Positions 54,779 to 64,000 of a stretch of 64,000 nt of DNA are shown piece by piece (positions within the stretch are counted from its first letter, which is position 1; each line of letters starts with the position of its first letter). Source of the DNA: CAIKLP01 sp965279595 (lineage in GTDB: Bacteria > Bacteroidota > Bacteroidia > Sphingobacteriales > Sphingobacteriaceae); NCBI GenBank assembly GCA_965279595.1, contig OZ257246.1, forward strand, positions 1,674,001 to 1,738,000. The letters run 5' to 3'. The notes below the pieces were generated by a model. The model saw only the letters and a list, made by a program, of their open reading frames with translations, was not told where the DNA came from and ran no database searches. The position numbers and the translations under genes were made by a program.

Positions 54779-56515
54779 GATTTTTTGTATGTATTGAATT
54801 CTCATATTGGTCCGATTTCAAGATTAAGAATATCTACAAAAGAATTAATATGGATTCCAGCTGCAACATCCTCTGATACTATTAGGCAGATGTATGCTAT
54901 GGGTAATGAACTTTATATTGTAAGTAATAAAGGTGTCCGTAAATTATTGTATGGTCAAACTTTCTATAATGATGTAGGTGGGGTTGGTACCTCAATTGAA
55001 CAGCAGGTTATAAAGTATGGAGTATTTAATAATTCAATTTATTTGGCAACAACTGCTGCTAGATTATATTTAGCAACCTTTTCAAATCCAACGGTTTTAT
55101 TAAATACCTCCAAGTTCAACATCAATCATTTGCAAGTTTTAAATAATCGGATTTATTTTAGTGGGTCAACTGTAAATAATGGTGCTGAATTATGGGAAAG
55201 TGATGGATCAGCATTTGGTACTCAAATGATTAAGGATATTAATCCAGGTATTGAATCTTCTAACCCTAGAACATTATACCCTGTTGGTAATCATACTTAT
55301 TTTACAGCTTATAGAAAGGACCTAGGATATGAATTATTTGAATTGGAAGCAAACAACAATATCCGACCAGTTTATGATATTAATCAAGGGTCTCAATCAT
55401 CTTTTCCAAATATCATTTACCAGCAAGACGATAAAGCATATTTTTCTTGTCTTACAAATTCAGGATATGAATTATGGAAATTAGAACCTAATAAAATTGA
55501 TTTCAGTATCAATCATCAAGAAAGTTGTCAAAGTAATCCGGTTAAATTTAAGGCAGACTTAATAAACAATTTAGATTCAATTGTTTCCTACCAATGGAAT
55601 TTTAGCAATGGACAATCATCTACCTTAAAAGAACCTGCAATTATTTTTAATCCTAATGATACCATTCAAGTACAATTAATTGCTCAAAATAAATTTGGAA
55701 TCACTGATACCATTTATAGCACTTATTTTAGTCAAGATGTATTCAAAGCTAATTTTAGCATTAACGATACGATGCAATGTTTAATTGGGAATGAATTTAC
55801 TTTTCAAGCGGATACAACAAATAAAAAAATAAAAACTATTCAGTGGGATTTTGGCGATGGTTCCTATAGCAATAATGTTGCAACAACTACTCATACTTAT
55901 TTAAAGGAAGGTCAGTACGATGTAAAATTAATTTTAACAGGTATTGAGAATAGTTGCTTTGATACACTTTTAAAGAAAATCAATGTTAACATAAATGAAT
56001 TGGATACGATTATAGGGGAGGATACTGTATTCACCAATATTGTATATACTTATGCTATTCCATTAAGAACTGGCTATACTTATTTATGGTCAATTGACCC
56101 GAACATTACCAAAATATCTTCCAGTGAATTTAATAATACAGTTAAATTATATTGGAATATAAAAGATACGGTTACTACAATTTCGGTAAGTTCTGTTGAT
56201 TTAAATGGTTGTATAGAAACGCTTGTGGACACCATTACTATTAGAAATTTAGTTGGACTGAATAACCAAGTCAACAATTATTTAAATATATATCCTAATC
56301 CAACTTCTGGATTGTTTAAAGTAGTGATACCAGAACAAACTCCAAATGCAATGATTAAAGTGTATGATAAATTGGGGAAATTAGTATTACAACAAAATGC
56401 TAGTAATAACCATAGCCTTAATTTAGATTTAAGTAAACTACCTGATGGTTATTATACTTGTACATTGGTTACTGCAAATTCAAAATATGAAGCAAAAGTG
56501 CTGAAGATAAAATAG
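54779..56515 (+). pseudogene. 5'-truncated copy of the large T9SS surface protein gene
   Basis: This is identical to codons ~698-1275 of the gene at 32931-36758 but without the first 55 percent, including the signal peptide. The frame opens at a TTG that is an internal Leu codon in the full gene, and no ATG or ribosome-binding context supports it as a start. The product would keep ELWESDGS repeats, both PKD domains and the T9SS sorting domain, but could not be exported. I therefore call it a pseudogene or a recombination by-product. The 5' part is not present upstream; the sequence switches directly to hairpin-rich DNA. Confidence 0.88.
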
Positions 56516-56630
56516 ACAATAAGAGTATTTTATTACTCAATAATCCCAAACAAATAAATTATAAACTATTACAATGAAAAAAATAAGTATTCTATATCTA
56601 CTAAGTTGTCTTTTAATATTTTCAAACAAT
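54779..56630 (+). repeat. 1852-bp perfect direct repeat, right copy
   Basis: The partner of 35022-36873, offset 19757, no differences seen. Its left boundary coincides, within 2 bp, with the end of the hairpin-rich flank of hipBST. Its right boundary lies in the leader of the second TonB-domain gene. The two copies bracket 17.9 kb containing the nitrogen-oxide module and hipBST. Confidence 0.95.
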
Positions 56631-57542
56631 TTGTTTGCTCAAAAGAGTGAAATAAAATATCAATACCCTACTTTTCCTGGGGGAGTATCAGCCATGGCAC
56701 AATATTTTGCAGATAATCTGCATTTACCTCAAACAGTTTTAGATGGTAAAGAGGGATATGTTAGCCTAACTGCCACCATCAATAAAAACGGGGAAGTAGA
56801 GAACCCTTTCGTGAGATATAGTTTTAATGATGCTTGTAACGAAGAAGCTTTAAGAGCTGTATCGTCTATGCCCAAATGGGATCCCTATATTAAAAACCAT
56901 CAAATAAAATCAAAAGAGTTAACCATACTAGTGCCATTTTTTATTCCTCGAGATAAGAATTTTCAGTTTAAGAGAGCACAATATTATCTAAGTCAGAAGA
57001 AATATAATTTAGCTTATATAACTGCACAAATGGCGGTTTCAAAAGATTCATTAAATTTTGAAGTATATAAATTAATGAACGAAATTTGTTTGAAAAATGA
57101 GGATCCTGAAAATGGTTGTGACTATTTATACAAAGGTGTATTGTTAGATGTTAAAGGTTGTACAGAGATCTATGATTTAAATTGCAAAGGAATTGTGAAA
57201 AAGACACTAAAAGAATTAAATGCTATTAAAAAAAACACTTCTAAAGTTGTTATTGCAAATTGGGATGAAGGTGAAATTACAGTGGTAAATCACATAATCA
57301 AAACTACTAAGTATCCTGCACCTGAAAGAGAAAATAATATTCAAGGAAAAGTGATGGTTACTTTTGTTATAGATGAAGAAGGTAATGTCATAGATGCTGA
57401 TATTTATAAAGGAGTAAGTCCAGGTTTAGATAGAGAATCACTACGAGTAATTTCCTCTTTGCCGAAAGCTAAACCTGCTTCTAAGGATGGAATCAATGTT
57501 CCAACAAGATTTTATGTACCAGTTTTATTTAAAATGATGTAG
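56574..57542 (+). CDS. Periplasmic TonB C-terminal-domain protein (copy 2)
   Basis: A 322-residue paralogue of the protein at 36817. The first 19 codons are identical at DNA level (inside the 1852-bp repeat), while the mature part is about two-thirds identical by eye. It has the same architecture: cleavable signal peptide, N-terminal TonB-like domain (YPTFPGGVSAMAQYFADN), helical TPR-like middle (PENGCDYLYKGVLLDVKG), and C-terminal TonB domain (IQGKVMVTFVIDEEGNVIDAD ... VPTRFYVPVLF). Both copies are intact and equal in length, so both are probably functional. With the upstream gene truncated, its promoter is uncertain; it may depend on sequences inside the repeat or on read-through from hipBST. 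Confidence 0.85.
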   Translation: MKKISILYLLSCLLIFSNNLFAQKSEIKYQYPTFPGGVSAMAQYFADNLHLPQTVLDGKEGYVSLTATINKNGEVENPFVRYSFNDACNEEALRAVSSMPKWDPYIKNHQIKSKELTILVPFFIPRDKNFQFKRAQYYLSQKKYNLAYITAQMAVSKDSLNFEVYKLMNEICLKNEDPENGCDYLYKGVLLDVKGCTEIYDLNCKGIVKKTLKELNAIKKNTSKVVIANWDEGEITVVNHIIKTTKYPAPERENNIQGKVMVTFVIDEEGNVIDADIYKGVSPGLDRESLRVISSLPKAKPASKDGINVPTRFYVPVLFKMM

Positions 57543-57656
57543 TTAGATAATCAAAATATGATTTGTAAATTTTCTTATTAAATCTATAGTTTTCAAAATG
57601 TTGCTATTGCAATTTATGTTTTTTAAAATCTACTTTATTTAGAACAGGTCGTAACT

Positions 57657-59717
57657 TTATTCTATAAACCCAACAACCTTAAATTCAGTTCTACGGTTCT
57701 GTTGATGGTCTTTTTCTGAACACTTTACGCCATCTGCACATTTATTAATTAATACATATTCACCATATCCTCTGCCCGTAATTCGATTGGCATTGATGCC
57801 CTTTGTCACAATATATTCTGCAGATGATTTGGCGCGTTTATCAGAAAGTTGTTCATTGTATTTCGCACTTGCACGTGAATCTGTATGAGAGCTTAATTCA
57901 ATCACAATTTCTGGATTATCATTCATCATTTTCACAATTTTATCTAACTCAATGGCAGCGTCTGGTCTAATATTCCATTTTGCTAAATCGAAATAAATAT
58001 TATCAATTTTTATTGCTTTCCCTATTACAATAGCTTCTAACTCTACATCCTTTAAATAGTCAAACTCTGTATCAACTCTTCTTTTGCAGTTATAATCGCT
58101 AGTTGTGAAAAAAAGTTCTTTTGAAAAATAACCAGGTTTCGTAAAAGTAATAAGGTAACGTCCATTACTATTGAGTGAATACATTTTATAAAAACCTTTC
58201 ATGTTTGTATGACTGGTAAACTCAATTTCATTAGTATTTAGATTTTGGATTTTTACCAATACACTATCCAAAATTTTTCCACTCCCTTTTTCTGTAGCTA
58301 TTCCTTGTACATTACAACCCTTTATGTCTCTTGCTAATTCAATAACATAAAGCGTATCATCCATATTAAATCTTTTAAATACATTTTTAGGTATATAACC
58401 AATGCTACTTACATTGAATTGAAATAAGTTTTCAGAATTGATCATTAATTGAAATGGAAAATTTTTGATAAGGGTATCTATTACAGTCTTGGCTGTCACA
58501 ATTCTTATCGCAGATGGCAAAACAACTTTCTTAGTAGTACTGTCAATAATTAATACAGGTATATTTTTATTGAGAATTTCAAAAGAATAAATATCATCAT
58601 CGATTCCACTTTTACCTCTATCGCTACTGAAAAAACCTTTGTTGGCTTGTGGATAGGTTACTAATCCGAAATCATCATCAGTGGAATTGATAGGAGCCAT
58701 TAGATGAACTGGCATTGAGCTTGGTTTATGAACATCAACCATATAAATATCCAGTCCTCCTAAGCCGTCCCATCCATTTGAGGCGAAATATAATTTATGG
58801 TCTTTATCTATAAATGGAAAGACTTCTTCCAGTTTAGTGTTCACAAGTGGTCCTAAATTTTTTGGAGAAGACCATGCTGAATCGTTTATCCAATAACAGA
58901 CATATATATCCATTCCGCCAAATCCTCCAGGTTTATTAGAACTAAAGAATAACTTTGTTCCATCTTTACTTATGCTAGGGTGTGCACATGCATACTCAAC
59001 ACTGTTATAAGGGAATTTATCAATGTTTATCCATCTTCCATAAATAAATTCAGCAGATTGAATTCTTAAATTGACGAACCCATTTTTCTTAGATTTTATT
59101 TTAGGATTATTGGTAGTATAATACATCGTACTATCTTTTTCTAAAAAAGAAACTGGACCTAAATTAAATTTATCACGAAGTTCTAAGGCAAATGGTTTAT
59201 AAGTTAAAAAGAAATCGTTCAAGCCTGTTTCTTGTAAGGAAACAAAATTTGTTTCAGTCCATGTATGGTTGCGTTGTATAAAAGGTTTAACTTGAATGGA
59301 GGAAGTGAATATTAATTTGTCTTTGTAAATACTTGGACAGAATTCTGATATTTCTGAATTAAAAGGAAGTTTTTTGATTTTAATATTAACCGTATCTATT
59401 ATTCCGATTCTTTTTTTATTTCTTAAAACAGCATCAGCATAAAAATTGCGATCGGCTGTAAGCGTATCTTTTTGAATCAATTTAGCATACCAAATTTCAG
59501 CTTCTTTATATTGGTTAGTTAAACGGTAACACTCTGCTAATTTTCTAATAGAAATGATATCATTAGTATCTCTTTTACTTACATAATACTTGAAGAATGG
59601 GATTGCATCTGGGTAGTTCAAAATTTTATACCTATTCTCTGCATACCTTAATATTAATTGAGGTTTAGCCTCATTAGCTAAAATTAGAAATACAAATAAG
59701 AGTAATATTTTTTTCAT
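57657..59717 (-). CDS. OmpA-family protein with TPR and PD40 repeats (PorE-like T9SS/gliding accessory)
   Basis: A 686-residue secreted protein with a signal peptide (MKKILLLFVFLILANEAKPQ). It has TPR-like helices (about 25-95, KLAECYRLTNQYKEAEIWYAKLI), then WD40-like PD40 strands (about 115-390, including ISKDGTKLFFSSNKPGGFGGMDIYV). A carboxypeptidase-regulatory-like beta-sandwich follows (about 455-550, GCNVQGIATEKGSGKILD). The C-terminal OmpA peptidoglycan-binding domain has IYFDLAKWNIRPDAAIELDKI, SSHTDSRASAKYNEQLSDKRAKS and QNRRTEF. This order matches PorE-type proteins that link T9SS components to peptidoglycan. It follows the PorP/SprF gene by 5 bp and is the last of a three-gene set. 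Confidence 0.9.
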   Translation of the reverse strand: MKKILLLFVFLILANEAKPQLILRYAENRYKILNYPDAIPFFKYYVSKRDTNDIISIRKLAECYRLTNQYKEAEIWYAKLIQKDTLTADRNFYADAVLRNKKRIGIIDTVNIKIKKLPFNSEISEFCPSIYKDKLIFTSSIQVKPFIQRNHTWTETNFVSLQETGLNDFFLTYKPFALELRDKFNLGPVSFLEKDSTMYYTTNNPKIKSKKNGFVNLRIQSAEFIYGRWINIDKFPYNSVEYACAHPSISKDGTKLFFSSNKPGGFGGMDIYVCYWINDSAWSSPKNLGPLVNTKLEEVFPFIDKDHKLYFASNGWDGLGGLDIYMVDVHKPSSMPVHLMAPINSTDDDFGLVTYPQANKGFFSSDRGKSGIDDDIYSFEILNKNIPVLIIDSTTKKVVLPSAIRIVTAKTVIDTLIKNFPFQLMINSENLFQFNVSSIGYIPKNVFKRFNMDDTLYVIELARDIKGCNVQGIATEKGSGKILDSVLVKIQNLNTNEIEFTSHTNMKGFYKMYSLNSNGRYLITFTKPGYFSKELFFTTSDYNCKRRVDTEFDYLKDVELEAIVIGKAIKIDNIYFDLAKWNIRPDAAIELDKIVKMMNDNPEIVIELSSHTDSRASAKYNEQLSDKRAKSSAEYIVTKGINANRITGRGYGEYVLINKCADGVKCSEKDHQQNRRTEFKVVGFIE

Positions 59718-59722
59718 TCTAA

Positions 59723-60664
59723 TTAAAAGTATCTTGGTGAAGTAACTTTTCCTTTTTTATACTTTAATACATAATTTAAGGAGAGTTCATGAGTGCTTCC
59801 AGCAACATGCCTCAAATTTGTAAAAGTAAAATCAAGTGAATAGGCAACTCTGAATTGATCATTAACTTGAATGGCTGTCATCATATTCCATGCATCACCT
59901 GAACGATATCCTCCACCTAACCAAACGGATGTGAGCACCAAGGCAGCTAAATTTACATCATATTCAATAGGCGCATTCATCACAACCTTTAACATTCCTG
60001 ATGGTCTAATCTTTAACAATGGATTTACATCAAATACAAAACCACTTGCTAAAAATACATGTACCTCTTCTTTCACAAAAGAGCTAGTAACTCTTTCCAC
60101 TTCATTATTCTGATTAATATATAATTTATTGAAAATTAGGCGAGGTGTAGATAATCCTAAATAAAACACTTTTGTATAATAATAAGTTCCAAATCCGAAA
60201 TTAGGTGCAAATGCTGCTGGAGCATTGTTTAAAAATTCACTATCATCAATATCATTGGTTTCTACATCTGATAAATTTTCTTGATAGGCAATATAACCAC
60301 CAAGTAAACCGAAAGCCAAAGTCCCTCTGTTCAATTTTAAACGGTATGCATAATTTCCAAACACACCAGTTTGAGTAGTCACCCCAATATTGTCTTGGTA
60401 AGCTGTTAATCCCAATCCTACTTTGCTCTTCAACAATTGTGAATGTGCAGTAAATGTTTTGGTAGTAGGAGAGCCCTTAATACGAATCCATTGACGGCGA
60501 TAAACTGTTGAAAAGGAAAGGACATCATGTGAACCTGCATAGGCTGGATTAATAAAAATTTCATTAAATGAATATTGCGTAAACATGGGCTCGCTTTGTG
60601 CATTTGCAAATTGCGCAGAGAGTGTTCCAAAAATGAATAGTAAAAGATATTTCAAATTTTTCAT
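59723..60664 (-). CDS. PorP/SprF family T9SS outer-membrane protein
   Basis: A 313-residue outer-membrane beta-barrel of the PorP/SprF family. The start at 60664 gives a signal peptide (MKNLKYLLLFIFGTLSAQFA), while the frame extends a few codons upstream. The signature follows the leader: MFTQYSFNEIFINPAYAGSHD, then YRRQWIRIKGSPTTKTFTAHS and LGLTAYQDNIGV. Such proteins are required for surface attachment of type B T9SS substrates and each is usually paired with one substrate gene. Here the substrate gene lies 4 bp upstream and the PorE-like gene 5 bp downstream, the classic cassette. Confidence 0.95.
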   Translation of the reverse strand: MKNLKYLLLFIFGTLSAQFANAQSEPMFTQYSFNEIFINPAYAGSHDVLSFSTVYRRQWIRIKGSPTTKTFTAHSQLLKSKVGLGLTAYQDNIGVTTQTGVFGNYAYRLKLNRGTLAFGLLGGYIAYQENLSDVETNDIDDSEFLNNAPAAFAPNFGFGTYYYTKVFYLGLSTPRLIFNKLYINQNNEVERVTSSFVKEEVHVFLASGFVFDVNPLLKIRPSGMLKVVMNAPIEYDVNLAALVLTSVWLGGGYRSGDAWNMMTAIQVNDQFRVAYSLDFTFTNLRHVAGSTHELSLNYVLKYKKGKVTSPRYF

Positions 60665-60668
60665 ATCA

Positions 60669-63600
60669 CTATTTTCTAATAACAATATAACCTGTTAACT
60701 GCTCCACACCAGGAACTCCAAAATCTAATAAATAAAAATAGGTGCCGCTTGGTAATAAACCTTCTCCAAATATATATCCATCAATATTCTTAACAGTACC
60801 TTTCCAAGTATTGTCATAAGGAGCTTGTTCAAAAACTTTATTTCCCCACCTATTATAAATTTCTAATTTATTATCAGGATAATTTTCTAAACCTACTATG
60901 ATAAATTCATCATTTTTTCCATCCCCATTTGGTGAATATCCTGATGGAACAAACACAGAAATGCTAACTGGTGTTGGTGAATCTTCATTTGGATTACCAT
61001 CTGAATTAGGATCCGGAAAGTCTCCATTGACTGAAGTATCAACTACCGTTGTACTTCCATTGACTACATCTGCAAATACTAATACTTGATTATTATAACT
61101 GACATTAGGAAGGTTAGGATTCAATAAAATTTTAATCGTAATGCTGCCTGTTTCATTAATGTTTAAAGCACTTTGAGAAGGGTCAAGTAATTCTAAATTA
61201 TTTACTCCATCAAAATTTGCATTCGCTATTAAATTACCAGTAGCTGAAATATTTGTAATACTAAAAACAGCAGGAGTAGGAAAAACTAATGCTAAATTTT
61301 CGATGACTCTAATATTATGTAAATCAGTATTACCAAAGTTTTTCAATGTAATTCGGTACTCTATTTGGTAAGCACCGAATGAAATAACTTTTGGCTTTGA
61401 AACACTTTTTGAACAACCAATTAATGGATTGCTATTTATTGGATCATTAATTATGATGAATAAAACGAAATTGGATGTATCACTAATGGAACAATAAGGA
61501 TTGATAAGTATTCTTCTATACCATGTAGTTTGTGTGATGGTTGGAGGATTGTAATCTCTTGTATTAGCAGCAATGATATTTGTAAATCCTGTGCTGTCAC
61601 TTAATATTGAAGATTGCCATTGGTATAAATAAAATATAGAATCTAAATTAGCAATGCTTCCAATGATGTTGGATGGATCACCAGAATTGATAAAACTATC
61701 TGGCTGCGGTTGGTAAATGATATTACTATAAATCGTATTGAATGTCAAAATAAAAACAATGTTGGAAGTATCGGCTGAACAAACTCCACTTTTTACAATG
61801 GCTCTGTAATAGGTGGTAGTAGATAAATTCAATACTATTAAACTATCCGTTATATTATTGATGAAACTTACATTGCTACTGAAATCAGCAATGCTAGAGC
61901 TTTCCCATTTTATAATACTTCCAATATAATTAGTTAAATATAGTGTGGTTGTATTTACACCTTCACAAACTGTATCTGATTTTTGTAATAGGCCAGCATC
62001 ACTAGGATCATCAACATTGATGGCAATGATAAGTGAAGTATCTGCATCACATATTCCATTTTTAACCAATACTCTTACATAAGTAGTAACACTGAGATTA
62101 TTTAATGTGATAGAAGAATTGCTATTATTAATATCATTCACAATATTAGAAAAATTACTACTCGTAGATGTTTGCCATTTAACAATTGTTCCAGTTGATG
62201 CACTTAATTGTAACAACACATTATTTAGTCCAGCACAAACAGTTGTTGCGCCTGTAATAATACCTGCCGAACTTGGATTAGTAACCATAATTTTTACAAT
62301 GTTTGAAGTATCAGAAACGCAAACTCCACTTTTTACTATCGCTCTATAGTATGTAGTGTTTGATAAATTCAATACTAATAAACTATCCGTTATATTATTG
62401 ATCAAACTTACATTGCTACTAAAATCAGCAATGCTGGAACTTTCCCAATAAATAATGTTTCCAATATAATTAGTTAAAAATAGTTTAGTTGAATTTACTC
62501 CGGCACAAACTGTATCTGATTTTAGTAAAAGACCAGCTTCACTTGGAGCATCTACATTGATTGCTATGATAAGTGATGTATCTGCATCACATACTCCATT
62601 TTTAACAATTACTCTTATATAAGTTGTTACATTGAGATTATTTAAAGTAATAAAAGTATTGCTATTATTAATATCATTCACATTGGATAAGAAGTTACTG
62701 CTTGTTGAACTTTGCCATTTAACAATTGTTCCTGTAATTTCATTTATTTGGAGAAGCACATTATTTAATCCTGCGCAAACAGTTGTTGCACCCAGAATAC
62801 CCCCAGCCGAACTAGGATAATTAATTGTAATATTTGCAATGTTTGAAGTATCAGCAGAACATACTCCACTTTTTACAATGGCTCTGTAATAAGTGGTAGT
62901 TGATAAATTCAAAACTTGTAAACTATCTGTAATATTATTGATGATGCTAACATTACTACTAAAATCAGCCATGTCAGAGCTTTCCCATTTGACAATACTT
63001 CCAATATAATTTGTTAAATGCAATGTGGTGGAATTTGCTCCAGCACAAATTGTGTCAGAAGTAAGTATGCCTCCTACCGAAATTGGATTGACAGTAATTA
63101 CACGAATAGCTGAAATAGCTGTATCACATTCTCCATTCTTTACAATCACTCTATAATAAGTAGTGTTGACTAAATTTGTAACAACATAGGATGATGTTGT
63201 ATTTGAAATATCCAATACATTATTAGAAAATGTTGGACTTGTTGATGATTGCCATTTGATAATATTACCTGTATATCCATTGATTACAAGAGTGCTACTA
63301 TTTATTCCAATACATACTATTACATTTGGATTAAATGGATCACTACCAAAAACAGAACCTCCTACTGAAGGACTGTAAATAAACACCACGCCAATAGTGG
63401 ATGTGTCAGGATTACATACACCATTAGAAACGATTACTCTGAAATAAGTGCTAACAGAAATATTTGTAGCAGTATAAGTATTCAAAGTATTTGCTATATC
63501 TATTACATTACTTGTAAAGTTAGAAGTAGTAGACGATTGCCATTTTACAATTGTTCCAGAAAAACCAGTAAGCGTTAACAAGGTGCTATTAATTGATGAG

Positions 63601-64000
63601 GTAGCACAAATGCTATCACTGCCATTAATTGTTCCAGCAATTGGCTTAGTGTCAAGAGTAATTTGTTTTGGGGCTGTAGTATCTTTACATGCTGTTGGAC
63701 CATTATCTACAATTGCTCTATAATAAAGTGCAGAACTTAAATTAATTACATTGAGTGTACTGCTTGTATTTGCAATGTCTGTTACAGTTGAAGAAAAATT
63801 CGCAAATGTACTCGATTGCCATTTCAATATTGTGCCACTAAATCCAGTTAAAGTAAGCGTAGCACTATTGGCACCTACACAAAGTGTAGAAGGTCCAGAA
63901 ATTGTTCCAGCAACTGGAAAGGGAGTTAATGCTGATAAACTTTTAATAGATGAAAATGTAGAAGCGCAGCTTCCATTTTGAAGGAGTACCCGATAGTAGG
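60669..64000 (-). CDS. T9SS type B surface protein with tandem repeats (5' end outside window)
   Basis: The frame is open to the right edge (63828-64000 translates as the same repeat, e.g. GPSTLCVGANSATLTLTG), so the start lies outside and the visible part is at least ~1109 residues. At least eight repeats of ~85-95 residues share C-x-G-x-N-x-x-x-L-x-L, G-x-I-x-K-W-Q/E-S-S, Y-x-R-V/A-I-V-K-N/S-G-V-C and D-T-S motifs, an Ig-like type found in SprB-like adhesins. A conserved unit follows (about 280-180 residues from the end, HNIRVIENLA), then the gliding-motility-associated type B C-terminal domain (VPSGYSPNGDGKNDEFIIVG, IYNRWGNKVFEQAPYDNTWKG, LPSGTYFYLLDFG). It is anchored through the PorP/SprF protein encoded 4 bp downstream. 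Likely a motility or biofilm adhesin. Confidence 0.93.
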   Translation of the reverse strand, partial: YYRVLLQNGSCASTFSSIKSLSALTPFPVAGTISGPSTLCVGANSATLTLTGFSGTILKWQSSTFANFSSTVTDIANTSSTLNVINLSSALYYRAIVDNGPTACKDTTAPKQITLDTKPIAGTINGSDSICATSSINSTLLTLTGFSGTIVKWQSSTTSNFTSNVIDIANTLNTYTATNISVSTYFRVIVSNGVCNPDTSTIGVVFIYSPSVGGSVFGSDPFNPNVIVCIGINSSTLVINGYTGNIIKWQSSTSPTFSNNVLDISNTTSSYVVTNLVNTTYYRVIVKNGECDTAISAIRVITVNPISVGGILTSDTICAGANSTTLHLTNYIGSIVKWESSDMADFSSNVSIINNITDSLQVLNLSTTTYYRAIVKSGVCSADTSNIANITINYPSSAGGILGATTVCAGLNNVLLQINEITGTIVKWQSSTSSNFLSNVNDINNSNTFITLNNLNVTTYIRVIVKNGVCDADTSLIIAINVDAPSEAGLLLKSDTVCAGVNSTKLFLTNYIGNIIYWESSSIADFSSNVSLINNITDSLLVLNLSNTTYYRAIVKSGVCVSDTSNIVKIMVTNPSSAGIITGATTVCAGLNNVLLQLSASTGTIVKWQTSTSSNFSNIVNDINNSNSSITLNNLSVTTYVRVLVKNGICDADTSLIIAINVDDPSDAGLLQKSDTVCEGVNTTTLYLTNYIGSIIKWESSSIADFSSNVSFINNITDSLIVLNLSTTTYYRAIVKSGVCSADTSNIVFILTFNTIYSNIIYQPQPDSFINSGDPSNIIGSIANLDSIFYLYQWQSSILSDSTGFTNIIAANTRDYNPPTITQTTWYRRILINPYCSISDTSNFVLFIIINDPINSNPLIGCSKSVSKPKVISFGAYQIEYRITLKNFGNTDLHNIRVIENLALVFPTPAVFSITNISATGNLIANANFDGVNNLELLDPSQSALNINETGSITIKILLNPNLPNVSYNNQVLVFADVVNGSTTVVDTSVNGDFPDPNSDGNPNEDSPTPVSISVFVPSGYSPNGDGKNDEFIIVGLENYPDNKLEIYNRWGNKVFEQAPYDNTWKGTVKNIDGYIFGEGLLPSGTYFYLLDFGVPGVEQLTGYIVIRK

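Noticed and set aside
54785..56515. Truncated T9SS gene copy as a functional independent gene
   Set aside because: It has no ATG start at the left boundary and no signal peptide; the opening TTG is an internal Leu codon in the intact copy.
35022..56630. Composite transposon with the 1852-bp repeats as insertion sequences
   Set aside because: The repeats encode parts of a T9SS protein and a TonB leader, not a transposase, and no short terminal inverted repeats are seen at their ends.
60669..64000. Plus-strand open frames of 60-80 codons opposite the repeat region, and similar ones opposite 18456-22970
   Set aside because: They repeat in step with the protein repeats on the coding strand, lack promoters and leaders, and are composition-driven shadows.

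Overview
The window reads as an AT-rich chromosome segment of a Bacteroidota bacterium (Sphingobacteriia/Chitinophagia-like; genus not resolvable). The evidence is many secreted proteins with type IX secretion system (T9SS) C-terminal sorting domains, a PorP/SprF plus OmpA-family cassette, promoters of the TTTG / TAnnTTTG type, a LytTR regulator paired with a Reg_prop/Y_Y_Y sensor kinase, and a clade II (Sec-dependent) nitrous oxide reductase cluster of the flavobacterial type. I saw no tRNA, rRNA, CRISPR array, transposase or integrase.

Layout. 1-970: 3' end of a T9SS-secreted repeat protein with a strong terminator. 1022-4513 (minus): a DUF6515 protein, an ECF42-type sigma factor with its YCII/DGPF and VOC partners, and a small lipoprotein. 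4700-8650: a glycosyltransferase pair and a T9SS protein. 8711-12371 (minus): a two-component system. 12812-18251: a TMEM175-like channel, a DUF2279 protein, two T9SS proteins and a di-heme cytochrome c peroxidase. 18456-28765: two giant cell-surface T9SS proteins (1504 and 1602 aa) and a hypothetical protein. 29093-31352: a membrane protein / winged-helix regulator / DUF4153 operon. 31506-37785: two T9SS proteins and a TonB-domain protein. 38039-51528: a nitrogen-oxide module consisting of a hemerythrin, a FixL-like PAS kinase, a receiver-CRP fusion regulator, cytochrome c, nosZ, a membrane-NosL fusion, nosD, nosF, nosY, fasciclin, a membrane protein with conserved histidines and a DUF2249-RIC repair protein. 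51969-54467: a lipoprotein whose signal peptide is out of frame, and a tripartite HipBST toxin-antitoxin operon flanked by hairpin-rich repeats. 54779-57542: a 5'-truncated exact copy of the large gene at 32931-36758 followed by a second, diverged TonB-domain gene. 57657-64000 (minus): OmpA-family protein, PorP/SprF and a T9SS type B surface protein that runs off the right edge.

How it fits together. The nitrogen-oxide module looks self-contained. A kinase with a FixL-like PAS domain faces a response regulator whose output is a CRP/FNR domain. Palindromes of the form ATGAT-N4-ATCAT occur in pairs with identical 22-bp spacing upstream of the hemerythrin gene and of the cytochrome c-nosZ operon, with related boxes upstream of fasciclin, the membrane protein and RIC. 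The most striking structural feature is a perfect direct repeat of 1852 bp (35022-36873 and 54779-56630, constant offset 19757) that brackets the whole module together with HipBST. The bracketed DNA therefore has the form of an excisable or recently integrated island, unless the repeat is an assembly artefact.
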